A stretch of 64,000 nucleotides of DNA, from the NCBI GenBank assembly GCA_031082125.1, contig JAVHLM010000002.1:1-64000 (forward strand), read 5' to 3'. This document shows positions 42,986-51,998 of this stretch, one piece after another. This DNA comes from Candidatus Eremiobacterota bacterium (lineage in GTDB: Bacteria; Vulcanimicrobiota; CADAWZ01; Ess09-12). Both the position numbers and the translations under genes were made by a program. The notes under the pieces were generated by a model. It saw only the letters and a program-made list of their open reading frames with translations, was not told where the DNA came from and did no database searches. Position 1 is the first letter of the stretch, and each line of letters starts with the position of its first letter.

Positions 42986-43313
42986 CTGCGGGCAGGGAAA
43001 AGCACCTTCAGAGAGGCATGGTGACTAAATAGGCCACCTGGCCCTGTATGCACCGGACACAGATAATTATATCTTTCGTTCCACCTCTGAACACACTCTG
43101 TATCATTCTTACCGCCTCTTTTCATTTCGTGCTTTGGTATATGCCTGTATTATACAGAATATATTTGAAGAAACCATGAATTTGAGGTGAAGATTTGATG
43201 AAGATGAGATTCATCAGAAGTCGCCACTCTGGAGACACATGACAGGAAGGTATGGTGGTGCCGGCCTTGAAATACTATAGAGTATCATTTTTAACAAGAA
43301 AGGAGGTGAAAGT
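42986..43313. other. Intergenic region before the peroxiredoxin
   Basis: 328 bp, AT-rich toward the gene, with no supported ORF. It holds a perfect inverted repeat TGATGAA (43196-43202) / TTCATCA (43210-43216) about 100 bp upstream of the start, a candidate operator. AAGGAGGTGA lies just before ATG 43314. A clear -35/-10 pair was not found. Confidence 0.45.
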
Positions 43314-44111
43314 ATGAAAATCCGAGTAATCACCGCTCTTCTTGCTATTCTGCTTTTTGTCTTCATTGCAGGTGCATTCTGTGCTGCCGATGAGAAAGCC
43401 AAGCCGGCAGAAGGCTGCGTCACCGAGGCGAAAGGGCCCCTTGTCTCCGGAGAGGTGCAGAAACACCAAGGGACTCCCGAGCCACCCCACAAGGTCCATG
43501 CCCGGGTAGGAAAGGCCGCGCCCGATTTTGAGGCGAGCGCTTACCTCAATGGAGGGTTCAAGAACATCAAGCTCTCCGACTACAAGGGAAAATGGGTCAT
43601 TCTCTGCTTCTATCCCGGAGATTTCACCTTTGTCTGACCGACCGAGTTATCGGCAGTTGCCGTTAAATACAAAGAAATCCAGGGCATGGGGGCAGAGGTC
43701 ATCTCCATGAGTACTGACAGCAAGTTTGTGCACAAGATATGGCAGGAGGAAGAGCTCTCAAAGATGGTGCCGGGTGGCGTGCCTTATCCCATGGCATCAG
43801 ATCCGGGCGGCCAGATCGGCAAGGTTTACGGCGTCTATGATGAAACCGGCGGAGTTGACATCAGGGGCCGTTTCATCATAGATCCTGACGGCGTTATCCA
43901 GGCCCTGGAAATGCTCACCCCCCCGGTGGGCAGAAACGTGTCGGAGCTCATCAGGCAGCTCGCTGCCTATAAGCATGTCCGGGCGACCGGCGAAGTGACG
44001 CCCTCGGGGTGGAAGCCGGGGAAGAAAACCCTGAAGCCGAGCCCCAGCCTGACAGGCAAAGTCTGGAAAGAGTGGAAGCCCCAGGAAGCCTTCGAAGACC
44101 CTCGAAAGTAA
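43314..44111 (+). CDS. Exported selenocysteine peroxiredoxin (UGA-decoded)
   Basis: 265 residues if UGA 43635-43637 (codon 108) is read as selenocysteine. The sequence reads DFTFV-U-PTELSAV; in AhpC/Prx1-type peroxiredoxins this is the peroxidatic Cys of FTFVCPTE. Both flanks are intact and in one frame: signal peptide (1-23, cut near FCA), the [22 protein letters not shown] strand before, and [21 protein letters not shown] and a C-terminal [11 protein letters not shown] after. The normal resolving Cys of GEVCPA-type ends is Thr, so it is a 1-Cys (1-Sec) enzyme. It would reduce peroxides outside the cytoplasm. A perfect AAGGAGGTGA ribosome site and a downstream terminator support expression. 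selA/B/C/D are not in the window. Confidence 0.82.
43635..43666 (+). promoter_or_regulatory. Candidate bacterial SECIS element
   Basis: The UGA is followed by CGGC (43651-43654), loop AGTT, GCCG (43659-43662), with an outer TTA / TAA pairing around a T-T mismatch. The apical loop begins 17 nt after UGA and has G at its second position, both within the usual bSECIS rules (16-37 nt; G in the first two loop bases). A smaller CCGA / TCGG hairpin (43642-43653) competes. Confidence 0.6.
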
Positions 44112-44124
44112 TAAGATCCCGTGC

Positions 44125-44158
44125 AAGGAGAGGGTGCTGCACCCTCTCCTTCTTTCTT
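44125..44158 (+). terminator. Rho-independent terminator after the peroxiredoxin
   Basis: A perfect 12-bp stem AAGGAGAGGGTG (44125-44136) / CACCCTCTCCTT (44140-44151) with a 3-nt loop, followed by a T-rich tail. Confidence 0.85.
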
Positions 44159-44358
44159 GCCTGCCGCAGGCAGAGCCCCTGCACTCACCCCCTGGCTTCC
44201 CCTTGACATGATCTCTCAATTCATAAGCTTCCTTAAGCTGACCATTGAGAAAGGTTTCATGAACGGAGGGTTGAATTATACCTTAGTATCAATAAAAAAA
44301 TTTACTGAATCATTGCAGTCATATGAGCAGCCACAAAAAAAAACGGGAGGACAATTTT

Positions 44359-44844
44359 ATGGCCCATTACCTGATCGTCGCAAATATGATCAATACGGCT
44401 GACGGCTCGGCACTCTCCGCCCCTGAAGTTTATGAGACAATGATAGACCATAACTGCTGGGAGTTTGCCCCCACCGCACCCCACCTGGACAAGATCACGA
44501 AGGATGATGTGCTGTTTTTTTATCTTGGAGCAGAAAACGCACGCTATATTGCAGGAGAAGCGCTGGTGGCAGGCGATCTTGCAGAGATCGACCAGAACGC
44601 TCCCAGTACTTTTGCCAAAAGAAAAGTATCTATTTTCACGAAGCGCCTTCCGTTGAAAGAGATAGTAAAGTATAAAGCGGGACATGTGGGACCCACTGTC
44701 ATGAAGAAGCTCAGCTTTGTGAAGAGCAGCACCGTTCCAGAAAAATACTTTGGAGTACACCTTAAAGATGGAATATGCGCACTCGATAAGAATGACGCTC
44801 AGGTAATCAGGGATGCGGCAGGTATCACCGAAAAGCCAGAGTAA
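44359..44844 (+). CDS. EVE/PUA-like domain protein
   Basis: 161 residues from ATG 44359 (GGGAGG upstream). The order HYLIVANM, a tryptophan in CWEFAP, a KDDVLFFYLG strand and YIAGEALVAGDL resembles the EVE (PUA-like) fold, which binds modified bases in DNA or RNA. Identity is low, so this is a fold-level guess. No membrane segment. No partner gene is clear; it has the tRNA/peroxiredoxin block before it and a convergent hydrolase after it. Confidence 0.5.
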   Translation: MAHYLIVANMINTADGSALSAPEVYETMIDHNCWEFAPTAPHLDKITKDDVLFFYLGAENARYIAGEALVAGDLAEIDQNAPSTFAKRKVSIFTKRLPLKEIVKYKAGHVGPTVMKKLSFVKSSTVPEKYFGVHLKDGICALDKNDAQVIRDAAGITEKPE

Positions 44845-44889
44845 GGTGAAGTCAAGTTGATAATCCAGTAAAATCCGCCTGAAAATGTG

Positions 44890-46653
44890 CTAAGCCGGAA
44901 CGGCTCCCCCGGGCCTTATTTTCAGTTTGGCAGGCAGGTATTCATCCAGGAACTCCTTTGCCCTCTTAGAGCGGATGATGAGAGTGAAAGCTGCAAGAGG
45001 GATTACGATAAAAGAGAAAAAGAGATATCCCATTCCCAGTAATTCAGCAAATCCAAAGGCATACCCCTCTGATAAGATCTGTCTCCATAGGACTACGCAG
45101 ACAATGAGCACCACGCCAAAAAGCACAATCTCGGCACTGCTCGACTTGAATTTTATCTTGAAATCAAGCTTTTGAATCGATCCCACCACTCTTGAAAAGA
45201 ATTCGTCGAGAATCTTGCCCATTACCCCGGGGTGGACAAGTTCACCGATAAGAATAACCCATGGGACCAGTGAGGCGGTATTGAAGGTAAAATCACTGGT
45301 GAGAAAAAGTCCATTGATGCGGGTGCAGAATACATAGAGCTGAGCGGGAATCAAAAAAGCCGGTCCCCATAAAGTGTGAAGGATACAGCAAAGCTTTGAG
45401 TAAGGGTAGATTCCCGCATGGACAAAAAGCCCCAGAATGTATGCTGCATAGAAAGCAAAGATATAGAATACAACTTTCACAAGACTATAGATAAAAAAGC
45501 GGGTGATTTTCTCCGCATCTTCTTTCTGTGGCTGTGCCCCTCCTTTTATATGCCATTCTCCAGCCTTTCGCACAAATAGATTGGAGGAGAGCACTGCAAG
45601 AAACATAGCCGAGAGGACATAAATGTGGATCAGATGCTCTGCAGGGCTATGAACCAGCCATAAGATCAGATAAAGGAGCAGAAAAGCCACTATTCCCATA
45701 CGCTCCAGAAGAATCTTCCGAAAAGTGCCGGCAGGTGCTTTCAGTGTGGGAACTCCAGTTATTTCAATGAAGGAGAGAAAAAAAAGCAGGTATACACTGA
45801 AGAAAAGTGAGGATCTGGTCAAAATCTGAGCCCGGACTCCGTGGAGTATTTCACCGCGGGCTGCCTGCTCCCCTCCAAGTGATTTGATAAAATGTAGTGA
45901 CGCCCGGGTAATATCAGGATCAAGCGGTTCTATGTAGTGATCCGTTAAAAAGGAGATAAAATAAATACGGTTTGTCTTCTCTTTCGATATGCTATGGGGA
46001 ATATCACTGTTTCTTATAAGAATCTCCCTGGTGGTCTTCTTTCCCACTGTTCCCAGAAAGGCGTCCAACATTTTTGAAACAGGGTGGAGCTCATCAAAGA
46101 TTCCTGCAGTCATGAGCAGCTGAGAAGAAGAGCCAGGCAGGTATTCTACGGGATAACCCACTGCAATCTCACCGGCCACCCCGGAATGGGATCGTGCCAC
46201 CATTGATGTGACATTCGCTCCAATGGAGTGCCCTGACAGAAAGACCCTTCCGGTATCCACGTACTCAATTGAAAGCATGTAATCCGCAGCAGCCTTTACA
46301 TCAGAGAGATAATCCTCGAAGCTCTTCCTTTTCCCGTCAATCTTCCTTGCTTTCTTCAGGAGCAGATCCATTACCACAATGCCATTTTCAGCCAGAACCC
46401 TGGCGGCAGGCTGGAGCGCCTCCCTGTTTTGAAGCCCGTAATGGACCGAGACGAGGGCAGGGCACTTTGCATCACTGTCATTTAAAGGGATATAAAGAAT
46501 TCCCTCAACAGTATCCTGCCGGTCATTTCTGAAGCCCACCGTTTCAGTTCTGTAATGATTAAACGGCCTTGCGAAAATGAGCACAGAGAGGATAATCCCC
46601 GGTGCGGTGAGCACAATAAAGATAATGAACACAATCCTGTTAAATCTGGGCAT
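44890..46653 (-). CDS. Membrane-anchored alpha/beta-hydrolase with multi-helix C-terminus
   Basis: 587 residues. One N-terminal membrane helix (6-28) precedes an alpha/beta-hydrolase domain with nucleophile Ser in GHSIGAN (near 145), a possible acid in GIFDELHP and a later His before the TM part. From about residue 285 there are roughly seven hydrophobic helices. Codon use looks less GC-rich than in neighbours, hinting at acquisition. Substrate unknown; lipid or peptide ester hydrolysis is a guess. Confidence 0.7.
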   Translation of the reverse strand: MPRFNRIVFIIFIVLTAPGIILSVLIFARPFNHYRTETVGFRNDRQDTVEGILYIPLNDSDAKCPALVSVHYGLQNREALQPAARVLAENGIVVMDLLLKKARKIDGKRKSFEDYLSDVKAAADYMLSIEYVDTGRVFLSGHSIGANVTSMVARSHSGVAGEIAVGYPVEYLPGSSSQLLMTAGIFDELHPVSKMLDAFLGTVGKKTTREILIRNSDIPHSISKEKTNRIYFISFLTDHYIEPLDPDITRASLHFIKSLGGEQAARGEILHGVRAQILTRSSLFFSVYLLFFLSFIEITGVPTLKAPAGTFRKILLERMGIVAFLLLYLILWLVHSPAEHLIHIYVLSAMFLAVLSSNLFVRKAGEWHIKGGAQPQKEDAEKITRFFIYSLVKVVFYIFAFYAAYILGLFVHAGIYPYSKLCCILHTLWGPAFLIPAQLYVFCTRINGLFLTSDFTFNTASLVPWVILIGELVHPGVMGKILDEFFSRVVGSIQKLDFKIKFKSSSAEIVLFGVVLIVCVVLWRQILSEGYAFGFAELLGMGYLFFSFIVIPLAAFTLIIRSKRAKEFLDEYLPAKLKIRPGGAVPA

Positions 46654-46733
46654 TTACTTCTCTTCACTCCAAGGAGATGAAACCGGGTGCCATGGCCGGG
46701 GTATGAAAAGCTGCCGACAGGCCCCCCTTTTCC

Positions 46734-47408
46734 TCATGTGCCAAACTCGAAGCCCAGAACCCAGTGGGACTCCTCACCTGCGAGAGCGATGAGCTCCATG
46801 GTCTCCCGGTGGTCTTTCTCGATGTGTTTTGCGAGGTCGGGGCTGTCTTCCCTGGCCATTGCGATGACATAGTCGATGGCGCCTGTGGCATTGAGGTCTC
46901 CGACAAGCAGCCGCGCCTCACGGGGCGCCGTAAGGGCCGCCCATTCACCGTAGAATCTTCCCGGCGGGGGGCCTTTCCCGAAGAGCCACCAGGGATGCCT
47001 CACGGCGGATTCCGCCTCAAGCCCGATACCCACGGTCCTCAGAAGCGAAATATAGGCATCTCTCTGGCCTTTCTCCCGGAGGCGGTCCCAGAAGGTCTCC
47101 CTTGAGCCGTAGCCCCCGTTCTCCATGTCCTGCCAGAACCTGTCACAGGTCCATGAACTGTACTGCATCAGGCGGCACTCCGCAATGCAGGCCCGGTAAA
47201 TCTGGATCACGGCTTCTCCTTTGAGGACCGTCCGCATGCCGTCCTTTACCAAGGCAAATTTATCACCCTCATACTCGTTTCTTTCAGCATCCATGTCATC
47301 TTCGGTGAGGGCAAGTATTTCCTGCCACCGTTCCTCGAGAAATTCCCTGGCAAGAGTGAGGTATTTCTCCTCGAAGACTTTCCTGTCGAGCAGTATGTGG
47401 GTTCCCAT
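46734..47408 (-). CDS. Protein of unknown function
   Basis: 224 residues from ATG 47408 (GGAGAG upstream); an upstream in-frame reading is longer. It is soluble and charged, with a helical N-terminal half and a WWLFGKGPPPGRFYGEW segment at about residue 140. Several Cys are in the middle (ACIAECRLM, WTCDRF). No signal or membrane segment. I do not recognise the family. It sits between the hydrolase gene and the divergent clostripain-like gene. Confidence 0.6.
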   Translation of the reverse strand: MGTHILLDRKVFEEKYLTLAREFLEERWQEILALTEDDMDAERNEYEGDKFALVKDGMRTVLKGEAVIQIYRACIAECRLMQYSSWTCDRFWQDMENGGYGSRETFWDRLREKGQRDAYISLLRTVGIGLEAESAVRHPWWLFGKGPPPGRFYGEWAALTAPREARLLVGDLNATGAIDYVIAMAREDSPDLAKHIEKDHRETMELIALAGEESHWVLGFEFGT

Positions 47409-47610
47409 AATAATCTCTCCACCCCTCTCTTGTATTTCTCCCCTTCTCGGTGCCATTCTCTGTTGACATGTTTTTTCCCTTGTCCCGGTGGCGGGGTATT
47501 TCTCATTTCCGCGCTCATGGCACTTTTCCCCATTGACAGGGATCTTTCTCCTGTTCTATGATAAGAGGAAGGGCTTTCAGAGGCAGATGGTGCTTTAAGG
47601 AGCGTGCAGG

Positions 47611-49176
47611 ATGAAAATGCTGTTACAAGTCATGGCGATCCTTGTGCTTATTGCAGGCGGCTGCGGAGGCGGCAGTGGCGGGGGGAGCGCCGGTAGCGGA
47701 GGCATCGGAAGCACTGGAGGGGGAGCCTCAACGGCTTCAGGCACCGCAACTCTCGAAGGCACTTGCTGTTCACTGGGAAGCAGCATCTTCTCCCAGGACT
47801 CGGTGAGGATCCCTCCGGGGTACGTCCCCGCCCAGGGAATCCTCGTGACCTGTGATCTCTCGACCGCTTCAGCCACGACGGACACGGGCGGCCGTTTTAA
47901 AATCCAGGGCGTACCCCCGGGCGGGCCCTGCAAAGTCACCTTCTCGGTGAGCGGCGAAAGCCGCAAAACGGTCACGACCGCCACCCTCAAGTCCGGCGAA
48001 ACCTGCAATGTGACGGCCGACGGCTACAGTGTCGTCGCGGTCCCCCCCTCGAGGAAGCAATGGACCTATCTCTGCTATATCGCCTCGGACAACGACCTCG
48101 GCGATCCCGGAAACTCCGAGCCCAATGTCTCCAGGAACGTCATCGAGTCAATGGAGAAAACGGGCTCGACAGACCTCGTGAACGCCGTGGCGCTCCTGGA
48201 TGAGCGTTACTCAAACACGAAGTTCTATTATGCAAAGAAAGACAGCGATTACTCTGCTATCACGTCGCCTGCCGAGGATTACGGGCAGAACATGGATACC
48301 GGTGATTATAAGGTGCTGCAGAGTTTTGTTGAGAAAGCAATGACGCTTTATCCCGCTGAGCATTATGTGCTGGATGTGTGGGATCATGGGAGCGGTCCCA
48401 GGGCGAAGGCCTCCAGGCCCCGCCCGCGCTCCATCTGCTCGGACAGCGTGACGGGTCACCAGATAACGGTGCCGCAGCTCGGGCAGGTATGCTCATCAGC
48501 CAGTCAAAGGGCGGGAAAAGCCCTCGATATCCTTGTGCTCTCCGCATGCACCATGGGTGACTACGAAATCATGTACGAGGTGAAGGACTCGGTGAGCTAT
48601 TTTATAGCCTCGCCCTCGTCCCTTTACGGAAATATGTATATACCGAGCGAGCCTTATGACCAGTTTCTCACAAGGCTCAACAGCGTTACCTCGGGGAGCG
48701 GCATCGCCGCCGCGGTGCAGGCCATGGCGGCCGACACCTTCAAGGCGCATACTGACCTGATGCCGGCCGACCCCCATGCTTTTGTGGCTGCTGACCTTGG
48801 GAAACTGAACGCCTTCCACGGGAAATTTACGAGCTTCGCCCGGCTCTGCAAGGACGCCCTCTCTTCCTCAAAGACAGAGCTTGCCTCGCTCATGGCTCAG
48901 GCTCCCCAGCTCGGGTCAGGAGGCGATCTCTATTTCTTTGCCGATAAGATAAGGACGTCCATGAGCGGTGACCTGGCCTCCTCGGCCGATGCCCTGGCGG
49001 GGGCAATCGTGGTGGGCGACGGCAGCCTCCTTCTCTATTCGGCCTCGAACAGGAGCGAGTGGAGCGGTCTCAAGCTTCTCTCTGTCACCCTGGAAGCCCT
49101 GGCCCCGCAGTCCACCTATGATGACCTTACCCTTGCAAAGGACACGGACTGGGAGAGTTTCCTGAAAGGATTCTAG
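47611..49176 (+). CDS. Clostripain-like (C11) cysteine-peptidase lipoprotein
   Basis: 521 residues. A signal with lipobox IAGGC (Cys18) is followed by a Gly/Ser tether and a CarboxypepD_reg-like beta domain (about 30-140). The peptidase region has YLCYIASDNDLG, the catalytic His259 in WDHGSG and Cys313 in LSACTMG, the C11 dyad. An acidic D/N-x-x-N segment and a TASPxSLYG-like turn agree with the family. Clostripain enzymes cut after Arg/Lys. A surface peptidase is likely. Confidence 0.85.
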   Translation: MKMLLQVMAILVLIAGGCGGGSGGGSAGSGGIGSTGGGASTASGTATLEGTCCSLGSSIFSQDSVRIPPGYVPAQGILVTCDLSTASATTDTGGRFKIQGVPPGGPCKVTFSVSGESRKTVTTATLKSGETCNVTADGYSVVAVPPSRKQWTYLCYIASDNDLGDPGNSEPNVSRNVIESMEKTGSTDLVNAVALLDERYSNTKFYYAKKDSDYSAITSPAEDYGQNMDTGDYKVLQSFVEKAMTLYPAEHYVLDVWDHGSGPRAKASRPRPRSICSDSVTGHQITVPQLGQVCSSASQRAGKALDILVLSACTMGDYEIMYEVKDSVSYFIASPSSLYGNMYIPSEPYDQFLTRLNSVTSGSGIAAAVQAMAADTFKAHTDLMPADPHAFVAADLGKLNAFHGKFTSFARLCKDALSSSKTELASLMAQAPQLGSGGDLYFFADKIRTSMSGDLASSADALAGAIVVGDGSLLLYSASNRSEWSGLKLLSVTLEALAPQSTYDDLTLAKDTDWESFLKGF

Positions 49177-49264
49177 CCGGTACAGGGAGTGCCGCCCTTT
49201 GCACTTCCTCCAGGAAACCTTTAATAAAAGTGATTATTATCTTTTAATACTAGAAAAATTCTAA

Positions 49265-49293
49265 TTGCTCCGGTCTTCCTCTTCTCGTATAAT
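49265..49293 (+). promoter_or_regulatory. Promoter of the radical-SAM gene
   Basis: TTGCTC (49265-49270), 17 bp, TATAAT (49288-49293), leaving about a 145-nt leader before ATG 49443. The surrounding gap is AT-rich and holds no gene. Confidence 0.55.
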
Positions 49294-49442
49294 AAAAATG
49301 AGGAACTCTTTCCTTTACGTGGACTCAATGATTGAAGAAATATCCGGTTCCCCCGGCGATCCTTCATGAATGATGCATAAGGATAAAGAGATTCCGTGAT
49401 GCTCAGTAAGGGAATCCATCCCTATGAGGGAGGCTGCAGGGA

Positions 49443-50924
49443 ATGAGGAGCGGGAACATAAGGGTTCTTCTTGTCTATCCCCAGTATCCAGACACCTTCT
49501 GGAGCTTCAAGCATATTCTGCCTTTCATTGCCAAGAAGGCTGCCTTTCCCCCGCTTGGCCTTCTCACGGTAGCCGCGATGCTTCCCCGGGAGTGGGAGAA
49601 AAAGCTCGTGGACATGAACGTGTCGCCCCTTGCCGACAGTGATATCCAGTGGGCTGACTATGTCTTACTCAGCGCAATGATTGTGCAGCGTGACTCGGCG
49701 AAGAAGGTGATAAGGCGCTGCCGGGAAATGGGCACCGCCGTCGTGGCCGGGGGGCCTCTTTTCACCTCACAGTATGAATCATTTGAGGAAGTTGATTATA
49801 TCGTCACCGGCGAGGCCGAGGTGACGCTCCCCCGGTTTCTCAAGGACCTCGGCGAAGGCACTCTCCGGCATCTGTACGTCTCCGATGAGCATCCAGACCT
49901 TGCCTCAACCCCCGTGCCGCTGTGGGAGCTTATCTCGATGAAGGACTATGTCTCCATGTCGGTGCAGTATTCCCGCGGCTGCCCCTTTCAGTGCGAGTTC
50001 TGCGATATCATCATTCTCAACGGCCGTGTGCCCAGAGTGAAGACGACGGCGCAGCTACTGGGGGAGTTCGAATCCCTTTACACCAGGGGGTGGCGCGGTG
50101 ACGTCTTCATCGTGGACGACAATTTCATAGGAAAAAAGGAAGAGGTGAAAAGGGCCCTCCCCGAGATAACGGCCTGGATGAAAGAGAGGAAGAATCCCTT
50201 TTCACTTTTCACCGAGGCGTCGATTAACCTTGCCGATGACGAGGAGCTCATGAGACTCATGGCTGAAACGGGATTCCACAGGGTCTTCGTCGGCATAGAG
50301 ACGCCTGAAGAGGAGAGCCTCGCCGAGTGCAGGAAGCACCAGAACAGCGGCCGAGACCTTGTGGCATCGATAAAGCGGATCCAGAAGCACGGCATGGAGG
50401 TTCTGGGAGGCTTCATAGTAGGCTTTGACAGTGATCTTCCGTCGATTTTCGAGCGGCAGATCTCCTTTATCCAGAAAAGCGGCGTCGTAGTGGCCATGGT
50501 AGGCATCCTTAACGCGCTTCCCGGCACGATTCTTTACAAGCGCCTCAAGAAGGAAAACAGGCTCATTGCCGATTCATCAGGTAATAACGCCGACGCCTCC
50601 ATAAACTTCCTCCCGAAGATGGACATGGAAACGCTCATGGAAGGGTACCGGAAAGTGGTGCGCACCATTTATTCGCCCAGGGAATACTGTGACCGTGTCA
50701 TCACCTTTCTGAAGGAGTGCAAGCCTGACGTGAAAATCAAGTTGTGCCGCCATGAGTTCCTCGCGTTCCTGAAATCCATATGGTATCTCGGCATTGTGGG
50801 CAAATACAAGAAATATTACTGGAAGCTCCTCTCGTGGTCCCTTCTCCACCGGCCGAAGCTTTTTCCGAAGGCGGTGGCCCTCGCCATCTGCGGCTTTCAT
50901 TTTCAGAAGATCTCAATGTGCTGA
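49443..50924 (+). CDS. B12-binding radical SAM protein with DUF4070-like C-terminus
   Basis: 493 residues. The N-terminal cobalamin-binding domain (about 5-140) is followed by a radical SAM domain with the CPFQCEFC (CxxxCxxC) cluster near residue 180 and a GGP-like segment. The C-terminal region (about 370-490) with YYWKLLSWSLLHRPKLFPKAVALAICGFHFQK resembles DUF4070, which occurs in HpnR-like methyltransferases and relatives. It probably methylates an unactivated carbon or rearranges a lipid or cofactor; the substrate is unknown. No hopanoid genes are in the window, so HpnR identity is not claimed. Confidence 0.83.
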   Translation: MRSGNIRVLLVYPQYPDTFWSFKHILPFIAKKAAFPPLGLLTVAAMLPREWEKKLVDMNVSPLADSDIQWADYVLLSAMIVQRDSAKKVIRRCREMGTAVVAGGPLFTSQYESFEEVDYIVTGEAEVTLPRFLKDLGEGTLRHLYVSDEHPDLASTPVPLWELISMKDYVSMSVQYSRGCPFQCEFCDIIILNGRVPRVKTTAQLLGEFESLYTRGWRGDVFIVDDNFIGKKEEVKRALPEITAWMKERKNPFSLFTEASINLADDEELMRLMAETGFHRVFVGIETPEEESLAECRKHQNSGRDLVASIKRIQKHGMEVLGGFIVGFDSDLPSIFERQISFIQKSGVVVAMVGILNALPGTILYKRLKKENRLIADSSGNNADASINFLPKMDMETLMEGYRKVVRTIYSPREYCDRVITFLKECKPDVKIKLCRHEFLAFLKSIWYLGIVGKYKKYYWKLLSWSLLHRPKLFPKAVALAICGFHFQKISMC

Positions 50925-51117
50925 GGGGGGCTGCTCCTTTCCCTGAAGTAAAAAAAATCTCCTGAAGAAGGAATTACCCTTTTTTTCTCGAATTGCCACA
51001 GTGCGGGAATCACGGCTGGAGCGATCCGGTAAGATTCCCGTTTCTCTTTGAAAAAGCCCCTGCACCGCGCTCCTGCCGCTTGACTCCTGACATTGAATCT
51101 CCCAAGGAGGAACAGGC

Positions 51118-51270
51118 ATGCCCTCATCACTTGAGAACCTTTCACTGAGAGAACTCGTGGATTTCTGCTCCCAGGTCATGGAAAGAAAGCAGTGGGTCAC
51201 CAATGACGATTTTCTAAAGCTCAAGGAGGAGATGGGAAGGCGCAGCATTATGGAGTGCTATTCCTGGTAA
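51118..51270 (+). CDS. Small 50-residue protein of unknown function
   Basis: 50 residues from ATG 51118 with a perfect AAGGAGG 7-8 nt upstream, which is the main evidence. The predicted chain is helical and charged: a LSLRELVDFC segment, then LKLKEEMGRRSIMECYSW at the end. Two Cys. No homologue recognised. It faces the minus-strand gene at 51283 with a 12-bp gap. Confidence 0.6.
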   Translation: MPSSLENLSLRELVDFCSQVMERKQWVTNDDFLKLKEEMGRRSIMECYSW

Positions 51271-51282
51271 GGGAGAAGCCTG

Positions 51283-51789
51283 TCAGATCCGGCCGCTTAT
51301 AGGCTCGATATCCTCTTCCTCTTCATCGATCTCGCTGAGGTTTTCCTGGTGCTGCTGCATTTTCTGGAGGAACTGCTCCCTTTCGGCTTCTATTTCGGTC
51401 TTTCCCTCGAGGGGAGGAAGGCTTTCCTGTGGCGCCGGTATTTTCCTTGGCGCAGGCAGGGGCTCCTGCGGGGGGGCTGCGGGCTCAGCGGCAGCCTCTT
51501 CAGGGTGGACAGGCGGCGTTTCGACATTGAGTGACGGTGCGGTCCCGGAGAGCTGGTTCATAAGGGCGAGGGCGGCCGTTGCCCGTGAATAGTCGAACCG
51601 GTTGAAGGTGGGTTGTAGCTGTGGAGAGGCGATACGGAGCTGCGAGACCTTGTCACACTCCTTGCGGAGCATCATGTCAAAGACTTCCTCTGTATTGAGA
51701 GGCTCTTCCCGCTGCACCGCACCAAAAGCGCCCCCTGACATGAGGGCGGCGACGGGATTTGAATAAGCGTTATAAACAGGTCCCACCAT
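51283..51789 (-). CDS. Pro/Glu-rich protein of unknown function
   Basis: 168 residues from ATG 51789, chosen for AGGAGAGGAG upstream; a longer reading (to 51975) would run over the promoter. Residues 1-80 are ordered, with SGGAFGAV and a KECDKVSQLRI helix; then a Pro/Ala/Glu-rich linker and an acidic tail (EIDEEEEDIEPIS). No membrane helix. The promoter carries an 11-bp direct repeat like those of the subtilase and the 879-residue protein, which is the only hint of its role. Confidence 0.6.
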   Translation of the reverse strand: MVGPVYNAYSNPVAALMSGGAFGAVQREEPLNTEEVFDMMLRKECDKVSQLRIASPQLQPTFNRFDYSRATAALALMNQLSGTAPSLNVETPPVHPEEAAAEPAAPPQEPLPAPRKIPAPQESLPPLEGKTEIEAEREQFLQKMQQHQENLSEIDEEEEDIEPISGRI

Positions 51790-51811
51790 GTTCAGCTCCT
51801 CTCCTGATTTC

Positions 51812-51875
51812 AGTATACCTTCCAAGCCTCCCATGATCCATCGTCCTGCCGTAACATCTGTTACCAGAATGTTAA
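51812..51875 (-). promoter_or_regulatory. Promoter with 11-bp direct-repeat box for the Pro/Glu-rich gene
   Basis: On the minus strand the -10 is TATACT (51812-51817) and the -35 TGGATC (51835-51840) is weak. TTAACA, 5 bp, GTAACA spans 51859-51875, 18 bp upstream of the -35. The GTAACA also sits in a palindrome GTAACAGATGTTAC, and a further GTAACA (51893) lies beyond. A weak -35 with such boxes suggests an activator. Confidence 0.55.
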
Positions 51876-51998
51876 ATAAAAAAGATGGAATGGTAACATT
51901 CGGCTGCCCCGGCGCTGAGGAGGAAGGTATTCGCCGACTTGTAAGGAATCTCAGAAAGGTGCCGGTGCAAGGCACCTTATGAGAGCAGGAGTGTCACC

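Noticed and set aside
43314-43637. Peroxiredoxin as a pseudogene broken by a nonsense mutation
   Set aside because: The stop is exactly at the catalytic Cys codon, both flanks are conserved and a SECIS-like hairpin follows. A random stop at that one codon is unlikely, though it cannot be fully excluded without the Sec machinery.
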